DNA of 64,000 nt from positions 1 to 64,000 of the forward strand of contig CALJRU010000030.1 of NCBI GenBank assembly GCA_937976375.1. Reading direction: 5' to 3'. The DNA comes from an uncultured Peptococcaceae bacterium (GTDB taxonomy: Bacteria; Bacillota; Peptococcia; Peptococcales; Peptococcaceae). The translations under genes and the position numbers were made by a program. Of this stretch, positions 26,278 through 34,620 are shown piece after piece (position 1 is the first letter of the stretch; every line of letters begins with the position of its first letter). The notes beneath the pieces are model-generated. The model saw only the letters and a program-made list of their open reading frames with translations. It did no database searches and was not told the origin of the DNA.

Positions 26278-26673
26278 GTGGCAAAACCAAGAAAAACGAC
26301 GCGCGTTCGTCGTAAAGAACGCAAGAACATTGAAAAAGGCGTTGCTCACATCAAGAGCAGCTTTAACAATACTCTCGTAACCATCACTGACGTGAATGGT
26401 AACGCCATTAGCTGGGCTAGTGCCGGTGGCATGGGCTTCCGTGGTTCTCGTAAGAGCACCCCATACGCTGCTCAGGTTGCTGCTGAAACTGCTGCAAAGG
26501 CTGCCATGGAACATGGTCTCAAGGAAATCGAATGCCTTGTAAAGGGTCCTGGCGCTGGTCGTGAAGCCGCTATCCGTGCTTTGCAGGCAGCTGGTCTCGA
26601 AGTCAGCATGATCAAGGACGTTACACCAATTCCACACAATGGTTGCCGTCCACCTAAACGCAGAAGAGTATAA
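26278..26673 (+). CDS. rpsK: 30S ribosomal protein S11
   Basis: 131 aa from GTG behind AGGGGTG. FNNTLVTITDVNGNAISWAS and the ending TPIPHNGCRPPKRRRV are diagnostic. Confidence 0.98.
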   Translation: MAKPRKTTRVRRKERKNIEKGVAHIKSSFNNTLVTITDVNGNAISWASAGGMGFRGSRKSTPYAAQVAAETAAKAAMEHGLKEIECLVKGPGAGREAAIRALQAAGLEVSMIKDVTPIPHNGCRPPKRRRV

Positions 26674-26688
26674 GGAGGGTTCAATCTA

Positions 26689-27282
26689 ATGGCAAGAAAC
26701 AGAGAACCAATCGTTAAAAGATGCCGTGCATTGGGCATTTCTCCTGCTGAACTTGGTTACAGCAAAGAATCTAACCGTGAACCAAAGAGAATGCGCAAGA
26801 AACAGAGCGAATACGGCATGCAGTTGCAAGAAAAGCAGAAAGCCAAATTCATCTATGGCGTAATGGAAAAACCTTTCAGAAACTACTTTGAAAAAGCTAA
26901 GAAGCTGGAAGGTCCTGCAGGTGAAAACCTGATCGTCATGCTCGAACAGCGTTTCGACAACGTTGTTTTCCGCGCTGGTTTTGGTAAAACCCGTCGTGAA
27001 TGCCGTCAGATGGTTGTTCACAATCACTTCACCATCAATGGCAAGAAGGCTAACATTCCTTCCATGCAGGTGAAGGTTGGCGACGTGATCCAGATGAAGG
27101 AAAAGAGCGCCAACTCTCCACACTTCAAAGAATTCCTGGCAAATCAGGATCTTGCTCACATTCCATCCTGGATGGAACTCGATGCTGCGAACCACAGCGT
27201 AAAAATCGTTGCTGTTCCTAAGCGCGAAGAAATCGACATCCCTGTTAATGAACAGATGATCGTCGAATTGTACAACAAGTAA
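26689..27282 (+). CDS. rpsD: 30S ribosomal protein S4
   Basis: 197 aa with S4 core and RNA-binding S4 domain (RRECRQMVVHNHFTINGKK). The N-terminus (ARNREPIVKRCRALGISP) keeps only one Cys, so this is the zinc-free (C-) type, unlike the zinc forms of S14, L32 and L36 here. Confidence 0.97.
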   Translation: MARNREPIVKRCRALGISPAELGYSKESNREPKRMRKKQSEYGMQLQEKQKAKFIYGVMEKPFRNYFEKAKKLEGPAGENLIVMLEQRFDNVVFRAGFGKTRRECRQMVVHNHFTINGKKANIPSMQVKVGDVIQMKEKSANSPHFKEFLANQDLAHIPSWMELDAANHSVKIVAVPKREEIDIPVNEQMIVELYNK

Positions 27283-27333
27283 TCCTTTAGCATCGTAACA
27301 ATCTGCAGAGCCTATCATATGGGAGGATTATGA

Positions 27334-28281
27334 ATGATTGAAATAGAAAAGCCACGCATTGAATGTGTTGAGCAAAGTGATGACAATACCTATGGCAAAT
27401 TCGTTGTCGAACCACTTGAACGAGGCTATGGTGTAACACTGGGGAATTCACTACGCCGTATTCTCTTATCCTCTATTCCAGGGGCAGCAGTCACATCCAT
27501 TAAAATTGACGGTGTTTTGCATGAGTTCTCCACGGTGCCTGGCGTCAAGGAAGATGTCGCTGAGATCATTCTCAATATCAAATCTCTGGCGCTGAAGAGC
27601 ACATCGGACGAACCACAGATCATCATCATCGATGCTAGTGAAGAAGGCGAAGTCACTGCAGGTGATATCATCACCACAGACGCCGTTGAAGTGTTGAACA
27701 AAGATTTACACATCGCCACTTTGGATACAAACAGTCGTTTGTATATCGAAATGGTCGTTGAAACTGGACGTGGCTATGTGTCAGCAGATAAGAACAAAAA
27801 GGAAGGTCTGCCAATCGGTACCATTCCTATTGATTCTATCTACACACCTGTACATAAGGTTAATTTCTCCATTGAAGATACCCGTGTTGGTAACAATACC
27901 GAATACGACAAGCTCATCATGGACATTTCCTGCAATGGCAACATCAAGCCAGCCGATGCACTGTCTTTGGCAGCGCGCATCCTGGTTGATCATTTGCAGC
28001 TGTTTATCGGCTTAAATGACAACATGCGTGACATGCAGGTCATGATCGAGAAGGAAGAAGAAGAAAAGGATAAGGTCCTCGATATGACCATCGAAGAACT
28101 TGATCTTTCTGTTCGTTCCTACAACTGCTTGAAGCGTGCCGGTATCAATACGGTTCTTGAGCTGACGCAGAAGAGCAAGGACGACATGATGAAGGTACGT
28201 AATCTTGGGAAGAAGTCTCTCGAAGAAGTTCAGAAGAAGATGAGTGCCCTCGGCTTGTCATTAAAATCTAACGAGGAATAA
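27334..28281 (+). CDS. rpoA: RNA polymerase alpha subunit
   Basis: 315 aa. N-terminal assembly domain (GYGVTLGNSLRRILLSSIPG) and C-terminal DNA/activator-binding domain (EELDLSVRSYNCLKRAGI, NLGKKSLEEVQKKM). GGGAGG precedes the ATG. Standard place between rpsD and rplQ. Confidence 0.98.
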   Translation: MIEIEKPRIECVEQSDDNTYGKFVVEPLERGYGVTLGNSLRRILLSSIPGAAVTSIKIDGVLHEFSTVPGVKEDVAEIILNIKSLALKSTSDEPQIIIIDASEEGEVTAGDIITTDAVEVLNKDLHIATLDTNSRLYIEMVVETGRGYVSADKNKKEGLPIGTIPIDSIYTPVHKVNFSIEDTRVGNNTEYDKLIMDISCNGNIKPADALSLAARILVDHLQLFIGLNDNMRDMQVMIEKEEEEKDKVLDMTIEELDLSVRSYNCLKRAGINTVLELTQKSKDDMMKVRNLGKKSLEEVQKKMSALGLSLKSNEE

Positions 28282-28296
28282 TAAGGAGGTTCAGGG

Positions 28297-28635
28297 ATGA
28301 ATCATCGTAAAATCGGGCATAACAGCGCACACCGTCGTGCGATTCTCCGTAATATGACCACCTCCGTGCTGATGCACGGCAAGGTTGAAACCACCGAAGT
28401 AAAGGCGAAAGAAGTTCGCCGCATGGTGGATAAAATGATCACCTTAGGTAAGAAGGGTGACTTGGCTGCATATCGTCAGGCAGTCGGCTATCTTATGGAC
28501 GAAGATGTTGCATACAAGCTCTTCCATGAGATCGCTCCATCTTACAAGGATCGCAATGGTGGCTACACCCGCGTACTGAAGACTGGCTTCCGTCGCGGCG
28601 ACGCAGCACCAATGGCTATTCTTGAGTTGGTATAA
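28297..28635 (+). CDS. rplQ: 50S ribosomal protein L17
   Basis: 112 aa, MNHRKIGHNSAHRRAILRNM and TRVLKTGFRRGDAAPMAI. Last gene of the ribosomal run, followed by a strong terminator. Confidence 0.98.
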   Translation: MNHRKIGHNSAHRRAILRNMTTSVLMHGKVETTEVKAKEVRRMVDKMITLGKKGDLAAYRQAVGYLMDEDVAYKLFHEIAPSYKDRNGGYTRVLKTGFRRGDAAPMAILELV

Positions 28636-28647
28636 GAATATCAGCAC

Positions 28648-28683
28648 AAAGACCTGAAACATGCGTGTTTCAGGTCTTTTTTG
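28648..28683 (+). terminator. Rho-independent terminator ending the ribosomal operons
   Basis: AAAGACCTGAAAC (28648-28660) pairs with GTTTCAGGTCTTT (28667-28679), six-base loop, T run to 28682. Confidence 0.92.
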
Positions 28684-28684
28684 T

Positions 28685-28712
28685 TTGTTTCTTGGGAAAT
28701 TATCGGTATAAT
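28685..28712 (+). promoter_or_regulatory. Predicted promoter for the ecf-truA operon
   Basis: TTGTTT at 28685-28690 and TATAAT at 28707-28712 with 16-bp spacing, directly after the rplQ terminator. The -10 is perfect, the -35 weak. Confidence 0.55.
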
Positions 28713-28724
28713 AGAGAGGTGCCG

Positions 28725-29588
28725 ATGATTAGGCAAAAGATCGTTATGAAAGAAGGTCGCAACGTGATCGAGATCAAAAATCTATCGCATATTTATCACC
28801 CTGGTACAGAACATGAGGTGAGAGCGCTTAATCATATCAACCTCCGCATTGAGGACGGCGAACATGTTGCGGTGCTGGGAAGAAATGGCTGCGGCAAATC
28901 GACGCTGGCCAAACATCTCAATGGGTTGCTTCTGCCGACGGAAGGCAGTGTCATGGTGGACGAATACGACACCACTGATGAAGAGCACGCGCTGGACATT
29001 CTGCAGCGTGTGGGCATGGTTTTTCAAAATCCAGACAACCAGCTGGTTGCCACAACGGTGCTTGAAGAAATTGCCTTTGGTCCAGAAAACCTTGGCTTGC
29101 CGCGCGAGGTGATTTTTGAACGTGTGGACGAGGCATTGAAGCTCGTGCAGATGGAAGATTTTCGCGACGCCATGCCGCATCATCTCAGCGGCGGCCAGAA
29201 ACAGCGTATTGCCATTGCGGGCATTATTGCCATGCGTCCAGAAACCATCGTGTTTGACGAACCAACGGCCATGTTGGACCCGGATGGCCGCGCAGAAGTC
29301 ATTGGAACCATGCTGCGTCTCAATCGCGAAGAAGGATTGACCGTTGTCAATATTACGCATTTCATGGAAGAAGCCGTTCTGGCTGACCGTGTCATCGTCA
29401 TGGATGACGGTGATGTGGTTATGGAAGGCACACCGCGCGAGATATTTACACATGTAGAAGAATTAAGAGCGCTGCACCTGGATGTTCCAGCCATTACGGA
29501 AATTGCGGTGCGGCTGCATGACAAATATCCTTTTATTCCACGGGATGTTTTAACAATAGATGAAATGGTGGATGTATTATGTCATTAG
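28725..29588 (+). CDS. ecfA1: ECF transporter ATPase EcfA1
   Basis: About 287 aa from ATG at 28725, chosen because GAGAGGTG lies just upstream and the promoter -10 lies before it. ABC ATPase motifs: Walker A GRNGCGKST, Q-loop FQNPDNQ (QNPDNQ is typical of EcfA), signature HLSGGQKQR, Walker B ETIVFDEPT, and switch His in NITHFMEEA. It pairs with EcfA2 and EcfT to energise several vitamin or metal substrate-binding S components encoded elsewhere. It overlaps ecfA2 by 10 bp. Confidence 0.95.
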   Translation: MIRQKIVMKEGRNVIEIKNLSHIYHPGTEHEVRALNHINLRIEDGEHVAVLGRNGCGKSTLAKHLNGLLLPTEGSVMVDEYDTTDEEHALDILQRVGMVFQNPDNQLVATTVLEEIAFGPENLGLPREVIFERVDEALKLVQMEDFRDAMPHHLSGGQKQRIAIAGIIAMRPETIVFDEPTAMLDPDGRAEVIGTMLRLNREEGLTVVNITHFMEEAVLADRVIVMDDGDVVMEGTPREIFTHVEELRALHLDVPAITEIAVRLHDKYPFIPRDVLTIDEMVDVLCH

Positions 29589-30451
29589 TCTTAGAAAATG
29601 TATCCTATATCTACGGCGAGGGCGGTCTTGAGGAAACCAAGGCACTGGACAATGTATCCCTGTCGGTGCCGGATCACAGCTTCGTGGGCCTGGTTGGTCA
29701 CACCGGAAGTGGCAAATCCACGCTGGTGCAGCTGATGAACGGGCTGATCAAGCCAAGTCATGGGCGTGTACTCGTTGATGGCTTCGACCTTGCTGACAAA
29801 AGTAAAGAAGTGCGAGAACGACGCAAGCAGGTAGGACTGGTCTTTCAGTACCCAGAGTATCAGCTGTTTGAAGAAACCATCGCCAAAGACATCGCCTTTG
29901 GTCCTAAGAATCAAGGCCTCACTGACGATGAACAGATCGAACGTGTGAAAGAAGCCATGGCGCTGGTCGACCTTGACTATGAAACTTGGAAAGATCGCTC
30001 GCCGTTCGAACTCAGCGGCGGTCAGAAACGACGTGTTGCCATTGCAGGCATTGTTGCCATGCGCCCACGCTACCTGATTCTTGATGAACCAACGGCTGGG
30101 CTTGATCCGTTGGGCCGCGATCATATATTAGAAGCCATCTATCGCTTGTACCAGAAAAGCGATATGAGCATCATTCTTGTCAGCCACAGCATGGATGATG
30201 TGGCGCGTTTCGCCAATTATATGATCGTCATGAACAAAGGAACGAAAGTGACCGAGGGCCGCACAGAAGAAGTGTTCGCACAGGCGGATCTCCTGGAGAG
30301 CATTCACTTGGGCATTCCTTCTGTGATGGCGCTGCTGCGCGCTCTAAAAAGAAACGGCATGGATGTCGAAACCAATGCCCTAAATGTCGATGATGCCTGC
30401 CGCATTATTGAAGCAGCGCTCGCAAAACGAAAGGAGGGGCGCTCATGCTGA
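29579..30451 (+). CDS. ecfA2: ECF transporter ATPase EcfA2
   Basis: 290 aa. Walker A GHTGSGKST, Q-loop FQYPEYQLFEETI (the YPEYQ form marks EcfA2), signature ELSGGQKRR, Walker B YLILDEPTAGLDP, switch VSHSMDD. Forms the heterodimer with EcfA1. Overlaps both neighbours (10 bp and 7 bp), so the three ecf genes are translationally coupled. Confidence 0.95.
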   Translation: MSLVLENVSYIYGEGGLEETKALDNVSLSVPDHSFVGLVGHTGSGKSTLVQLMNGLIKPSHGRVLVDGFDLADKSKEVRERRKQVGLVFQYPEYQLFEETIAKDIAFGPKNQGLTDDEQIERVKEAMALVDLDYETWKDRSPFELSGGQKRRVAIAGIVAMRPRYLILDEPTAGLDPLGRDHILEAIYRLYQKSDMSIILVSHSMDDVARFANYMIVMNKGTKVTEGRTEEVFAQADLLESIHLGIPSVMALLRALKRNGMDVETNALNVDDACRIIEAALAKRKEGRSC

Positions 30452-31248
30452 AAGACATTACGATCGGCCAGTATGTGAAAGGCAATTCCATCCTGCATCG
30501 GCTCGATCCACGCACCAAGATTTTTGGTATGTTGGCGATTATGGTGGCACTGTTCCTCGTCAACAATTGGATTGGTCTTGTGTATACTGCCGTGGTGGTC
30601 TTTGCGGTGCTCTTTCTGAGCAAGGTGCCGGTGAAGTTTTATATTAAAGGTGTGCGCCCGCTGCTCTTTATTCTGGTATTTACAGCAGCCATTCAGATCT
30701 TCCTGACACCAGGGACTGTTTTATGGCAATGGGGCATTTTGCATATTACGGCAGAAGGCGTGCGATTGGCCATCTTCATGTGCACCCGTTTGGTGCTCCT
30801 TGTCATGACAACGAGTGTGCTGACTTTGACCACCACGCCGATCGTGCTGACCGACGCTGTGGAAAACTTGCTCTCTCCGTTCAAGCGCATTGGCGTGCCT
30901 GCTCATGAGCTGGCCATGATGATGACCATTGCGCTGCGTTTTATTCCAACACTGATCGATGAGACTGATAAAATCATGAAAGCACAAACTGCGCGCGGTG
31001 CCTCTTTTGATGAAGGCGGACTGATGAATCGCGCGCGTGCGCTGTTGCCTATCCTGGTGCCACTGTTCTTGAGTGCCATTAACCGCGCCAGCGAGTTGGC
31101 CATGGCCATGGAAGCGCGTTGCTATCATGGCGGCGAAGGACGCACTCGTCTGCATGAACTGTCCTATGCAGGCCGTGATCGCATTGCTGGCATTGTGCTG
31201 GTTGTTATTCTTGTTGTGGCTGGTTTGTCCAGGATGGTGATCCTGTGA
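30445..31248 (+). CDS. ecfT: ECF transporter transmembrane subunit EcfT
   Basis: 267 aa, about five to six membrane helices. It opens with GNSILHRLDPRTKI, typical of EcfT, and has the coupling-helix signatures around ARGASF (AxxARG type) and EARCYHGGEGRTRL. AAAGGAGGGG upstream. It links the ATPase pair to exchangeable S components in the membrane; no S component is encoded here. Confidence 0.95.
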   Translation: MLKDITIGQYVKGNSILHRLDPRTKIFGMLAIMVALFLVNNWIGLVYTAVVVFAVLFLSKVPVKFYIKGVRPLLFILVFTAAIQIFLTPGTVLWQWGILHITAEGVRLAIFMCTRLVLLVMTTSVLTLTTTPIVLTDAVENLLSPFKRIGVPAHELAMMMTIALRFIPTLIDETDKIMKAQTARGASFDEGGLMNRARALLPILVPLFLSAINRASELAMAMEARCYHGGEGRTRLHELSYAGRDRIAGIVLVVILVVAGLSRMVIL

Positions 31249-32075
31249 CGACGTATAAATTAACCATGAGCTATGACGGCGCGCAGTTTGCGGGGTTTCA
31301 GCGTCAATCGGATGAAAATCTGCTGACGGTGCAGGGTCTGCTGGAAGAAACCATTGGCACTCTGTTCAAAACGCCTATTCACATTCATGGTGCAGGACGC
31401 ACCGACGCTGGTGTCCACGCGCGGGCACAGGTGGCCCATTTCAGTATGGACCGCGCCATTCCTGCGGAACGCTTACGCTATGCGCTGAACCGCGCATTGC
31501 CGCCGTTTCTTGTGGTGAGCGAGGCAGAGGAAGTTGATGCGGCGTTTCATGCGCGCAAAAGTGCCATTGGCAAATGGTACAGCTACCGCATCTATAATGG
31601 ACAAACACCGCCGGCTTTGGGGCACAGTTATTTCACGCACATTCCACAGCCAATGGATCGGGCGCTGTTTGCCGCCGCCTTGCAGCAAATGACTGGCGCA
31701 CACAATTTTGAAGGCTTCTGTGGTCGAGGCGCCACCGTCAAGACGTTTGATCGCACCTTATACCTGGCAAAGCTTTGCGTTGATGCAGAGCATCCTGCTT
31801 GGTGGCAGGTGCATTTTATGGGTGATGGTTTTCTGCGTAAAATGGTGCGTAATCTGGTGGGAACCGCTGCCGATATTGCTTTGGGGCGGCGGCCGCTCGC
31901 CTGTGTCGAAGAAGCGCTGGCGACCCGTGACCGCAGCAAGGCTGGGCCAACGGCGCCTGCTGAGGGGCTGGTGATGGAGGAAGTCTTTTATGATTCCGAG
32001 CGCCTGCATGCTTGCCTGGACACATTGACAGCGGCAGCGGAAGATCGCGTGGCGCCGCTGTTTGCCTGTTTGTGA
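31245..32075 (+). CDS. truA: tRNA pseudouridine(38-40) synthase TruA
   Basis: 276 aa. It has YDGAQFAGFQRQ, the catalytic-Asp motif GAGRTDAGVHARAQVAHF and MGDGFLRKMVRNLVG, all TruA hallmarks. It overlaps ecfT by 4 bp. In many Bacillota rplM-rpsI follow truA; here they do not, and a promoter plus an unrelated membrane operon follow. Confidence 0.96.
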   Translation: MTTYKLTMSYDGAQFAGFQRQSDENLLTVQGLLEETIGTLFKTPIHIHGAGRTDAGVHARAQVAHFSMDRAIPAERLRYALNRALPPFLVVSEAEEVDAAFHARKSAIGKWYSYRIYNGQTPPALGHSYFTHIPQPMDRALFAAALQQMTGAHNFEGFCGRGATVKTFDRTLYLAKLCVDAEHPAWWQVHFMGDGFLRKMVRNLVGTAADIALGRRPLACVEEALATRDRSKAGPTAPAEGLVMEEVFYDSERLHACLDTLTAAAEDRVAPLFACL

Positions 32076-32100
32076 GGACGTGAGAAGGCGGCAATTCCCC

Positions 32101-32129
32101 TTGACATCTTCTGCGGATTCCAGCATAAT
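32101..32129 (+). promoter_or_regulatory. Near-consensus promoter for the 32164-33566 membrane operon
   Basis: TTGACA at 32101-32106, CATAAT at 32124-32129, spacing 17 bp; 35 bp before the GTG start. Confidence 0.85.
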
Positions 32130-32163
32130 TTTTATATATTCACGGTGAAAGGAGAGCGATCTT

Positions 32164-32781
32164 GTGGCGATACAACGCTATTTGCGCGTGGCGGGCACGG
32201 CCCTGCTCGCGCTGACAATTTTATGCATTTGCGCGGTGCCAAGCGGCATCATTCCAGCCATGATTTCACTGATCGTGGCAGCGCTCGCTGCCCTTGATTT
32301 ACTGGCAGTCGTAGTGCTGACAGTGCTCAAGGATCACAGTTTCAGAGGGGGCGTTCAGGCGCTTTTGTATGTGGCAGTGCTGCTGATGTTGGTTGGCGGC
32401 ATGGGTTCTTCTTTGTGGAGCAATGGACTGGTCGTTGAAATGTCCCAAGGTTCCACTGCAGAACTCTATGGCATGGGCATGGATGGCTACACGCTTTCCT
32501 ATGAATCTGCCATGGGAATGAGCATGAATGATGCATCGTTTGATATTGTTCTGACGCGTCCTGATCAGGTGTCAATCCACGAAACCATCAGTCAAAGTGC
32601 ACCAATGGTTTATGACGGCATCGAGATCCATCCTCTTCAGGCAGGTAATGGCAGCATCGCTTTTCTGGTGCAGTACGATTGGTTCCGACATCTGATTTGG
32701 ATTGGCGGCATTCTGTTTGCCATCAGCCTTGGGCTGAGCGCCATTCCAGCAGTGCGCAGAAAGGGGGATCACGCATGCTGA
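32164..32781 (+). CDS. Membrane protein with extracytoplasmic domain, possibly ResB-like remnant
   Basis: 205 aa from GTG behind AAAGGAG. Three hydrophobic helices fill the first ~90 residues, then an extracytoplasmic stretch of about 90 residues (from SNGLVVEMSQGS to EIHPLQAGNG), then a final helix after QYDWFRHLIWIGGILFAISL. This topology (three helices, outside domain, one helix) and the QYDWFRHLIWIGG segment recall the cytochrome c biogenesis protein ResB, but at less than half its usual length. I do not recognise it with confidence. It overlaps the next gene by 7 bp. Confidence 0.6.
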   Translation: MAIQRYLRVAGTALLALTILCICAVPSGIIPAMISLIVAALAALDLLAVVVLTVLKDHSFRGGVQALLYVAVLLMLVGGMGSSLWSNGLVVEMSQGSTAELYGMGMDGYTLSYESAMGMSMNDASFDIVLTRPDQVSIHETISQSAPMVYDGIEIHPLQAGNGSIAFLVQYDWFRHLIWIGGILFAISLGLSAIPAVRRKGDHAC

Positions 32782-33566
32782 TGACCGTTCTTTTCTATAT
32801 CATCGCAGTGTGCCTGGCGTTGGTGCTGATTGGCTGGTCGGCCAGCGAGCTGATGCATATCTGGCAGGCGGGCGCAGTAATGAGTCTGGTGTATCTGCTG
32901 ACAGCGGTGGTGATGATCGTGCGCCTGGTGATTGTCTGTGCGCGCGGTGATGCGCTCACAAGCGGCGGCGCCTGGTGCATTTTTGCGCTGACGTTGGTGG
33001 TAGCAGCGCTCTACATGCATTTTCGTCTCTTTGGCACGATGATCGTGCCACTGTCGGCACTGTTGCTGCTCGTACTTGAGATGTGCCTCTATCTTGGTAA
33101 ATTGCCGGGCATTAACTTTTGGCTGCCAATGGTTTATCGTACCTTGGTACCATGGGGAAAGAGCGCCGTGGTTTTGATGATGATTGGCCTAGGAATTGCG
33201 GTAGCTTGTCTCCTGCTTGCTGTGCCAACCTGGTGGCGCGTGCGCAATTTGGCAGCCCGCGAAGCGGCAGAAGCCGCCAAAGATGATGCGGCTGCAGAGA
33301 ACGACGAACCGCTCAGTGAAGCGGCCATTCGTGCACGCATGCTGCAAAAGCAAACCGACGACGTCACCCGCAAAATGCCGCGTGTGCTTTCACATTTTGC
33401 CTGGTGGGCGCTGGCTGTGCTGAGCTTTGCGCTGGGCGCTTATGTGCTCTGGTGCCACACGCTCTACGGCGTCTACTGGCTCTGGCAGCCGGTCACTGCA
33501 TTGGCAGTGGTGGCCTGGGTGCTGCTCTTCATCGGTAAAGACATGCTCTTCGCCCGTACACATTGA
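32775..33566 (+). CDS. Polytopic membrane protein, possibly degenerate CcsA/ResC-like
   Basis: 263 aa from ATG at 32775 (MLMTVLFYIIAVCLALVL), GGGGGATC upstream; translationally coupled to the preceding gene. Around seven hydrophobic helices with a charged loop near the middle (AAREAAEAAKDDAAAEND). The last pair of helices contains YGVYWLWQPVTALAVVAW, which resembles the CcsA tryptophan motif (WGxYWxWDPKETW) with the Asp and KET positions replaced. With the upstream gene this may be a reduced ResB/ResC pair or simply an unrelated membrane pair; no cytochrome or haem gene is near. Confidence 0.5.
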   Translation: MLMTVLFYIIAVCLALVLIGWSASELMHIWQAGAVMSLVYLLTAVVMIVRLVIVCARGDALTSGGAWCIFALTLVVAALYMHFRLFGTMIVPLSALLLLVLEMCLYLGKLPGINFWLPMVYRTLVPWGKSAVVLMMIGLGIAVACLLLAVPTWWRVRNLAAREAAEAAKDDAAAENDEPLSEAAIRARMLQKQTDDVTRKMPRVLSHFAWWALAVLSFALGAYVLWCHTLYGVYWLWQPVTALAVVAWVLLFIGKDMLFARTH

Positions 33567-33576
33567 CAATAATGCA

Positions 33577-33601
33577 ACAGCCTCAATGAGGCTGTTTTTT
33601 T
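33577..33601 (+). terminator. Terminator after the membrane operon
   Basis: ACAGCCTC (33577-33584) pairs with GAGGCTGT (33588-33595), three-base loop, T run to 33601. Confidence 0.85.
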
Positions 33602-33640
33602 GTACGCTTTGTAGCCCTGAAGAAAGGAAAAATAATAAAG

Positions 33641-33675
33641 CACCGCAATATCATCAGGATATTGCGGTGTTTTTT
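33641..33675 (+). terminator. Second terminator-like hairpin upstream of the recombinase gene
   Basis: CACCGCAATATC (33641-33652) pairs with GATATTGCGGTG (33658-33669), then TTTTTT. It insulates the recombinase gene from upstream transcription. Confidence 0.8.
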
Positions 33676-33680
33676 GTAGC

Positions 33681-33710
33681 TTGGTTATCATCGTTTATCT
33701 ATGGTAGACT
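33681..33710 (+). promoter_or_regulatory. Possible promoter of the tyrosine recombinase gene
   Basis: TTGGTT at 33681-33686 and TAGACT at 33705-33710, 18-bp spacing, between the two-terminator block and the gene. Both boxes are imperfect. Confidence 0.4.
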
Positions 33711-33744
33711 GAAAGAAATGCTTTTATAAAAGGGGCGTTAACCA

Positions 33745-34590
33745 ATGACAAGTTATCCGTTAAGTTACCAATATTTGATGCAGTATCGCGAGCAATTGCA
33801 GTTGGAAGAACGCAGTCAAGGAACGATCGAAAAATATTTACGTGATGTGGAGCAATTTATCGTTTGGCTAAATGGTGCTGTTGTCGATCGAAGCAAAGTT
33901 GCAAATTGGAAAACGGCATTATTGGAACAACACCTTGCGCCAACAACCATCAATTCCAAGCTGGCAGCGCTCAACGGATTCTTTCGCATGTTAGGCTGGC
34001 ACGATTGCCGCAGCAGTTACGTTAGAGTGCAGCGGCGCATGTTTCGCGATGCTGAGCGTGAACTCAGTCGTGATGAGTATGAACAATTGATTCATACAGC
34101 GCGCGTGCAGGGCAAGCGCCGACTGATGCTTGTGATGGAAACCATCTGCGCCAGCGGTATCCGCGTGTCCGAGCTGCGCTACATCACTGTGGAAGCAGCG
34201 CAGCGAGGCAAAGCTGAGATCATGCTCAAAGGCAAGGTACGTGTGATCCTGCTGACCAAAAAACTTTGCAAGAAACTGCTAAACTATGCTGCAAAAGAAA
34301 AAATCGCCCGCGGTGAAATCTTCCTCACCACAAGCGGAAACGGTTTATCACGACGACAGATATGGGCAGAAATGAAAGCACTGGCAGAGCAAGCCGGCAT
34401 AGATGCGCATAAAGTCTTCCCTCACAACCTGCGGCATCTCTTTGCCACCATCTATTATTCAACATATAGAGACATCGTTCGCCTCGCTGATGTGCTTGGC
34501 CATTCTTCAATAGAAACTACCAGAATTTACCTTCTCACCAGTGGCACTGAACATTTGCAGCAGCTGGAGCGTTTAAAGTTGGTTTCATAA
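33745..34590 (+). CDS. Tyrosine recombinase, candidate DNA invertase for the adjacent switch
   Basis: 281 aa, XerC/D-like size. An N-terminal SAM-like DNA-binding domain (residues ~10-85, LEERSQGTIEKYLRDVEQFI) is followed by the catalytic domain with R140 (ASGIRVSELR), K164 (LKGKVRV), H227-x-x-R230 (PHNLRHLFA), H253 (LGHSS) and nucleophile Y262 (TRIYLL). All catalytic residues are present. There is no arm-type binding domain, as in DNA invertases rather than phage integrases. It ends exactly at the left inverted repeat, and the genes beyond encode a surface adhesin; this is the classic layout of a phase-variation invertase. It could instead be an orphan Xer-like protein. AAAGGGGCG lies upstream. 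Confidence 0.9.
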   Translation: MTSYPLSYQYLMQYREQLQLEERSQGTIEKYLRDVEQFIVWLNGAVVDRSKVANWKTALLEQHLAPTTINSKLAALNGFFRMLGWHDCRSSYVRVQRRMFRDAERELSRDEYEQLIHTARVQGKRRLMLVMETICASGIRVSELRYITVEAAQRGKAEIMLKGKVRVILLTKKLCKKLLNYAAKEKIARGEIFLTTSGNGLSRRQIWAEMKALAEQAGIDAHKVFPHNLRHLFATIYYSTYRDIVRLADVLGHSSIETTRIYLLTSGTEHLQQLERLKLVS

Positions 34591-34620
34591 GAACAGACAA
34601 AATCAACATTTTGTCTGTTC
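34591..34620 (+). repeat. Left recombination site (IRL) of the invertible segment
   Basis: A palindrome of 13-bp arms (GAACAGACAAAAT and ATTTTGTCTGTTC) around the asymmetric spacer CAAC, starting right at the recombinase stop codon. Its 22-bp core, 34595-34616 (AGACAAAAT-CAAC-ATTTTGTCT), is the exact reverse complement of the core at 34849-34870. Paired arms around a short asymmetric spacer are what tyrosine recombinases bind and exchange. Confidence 0.85.

Noticed and set aside
33745..34590. The recombinase as the integrase of a prophage or integrative element
   Set aside because: No phage, conjugation or excisionase genes nearby, no tRNA target, no arm-binding domain; the invertase reading explains the adjacent inverted repeats.
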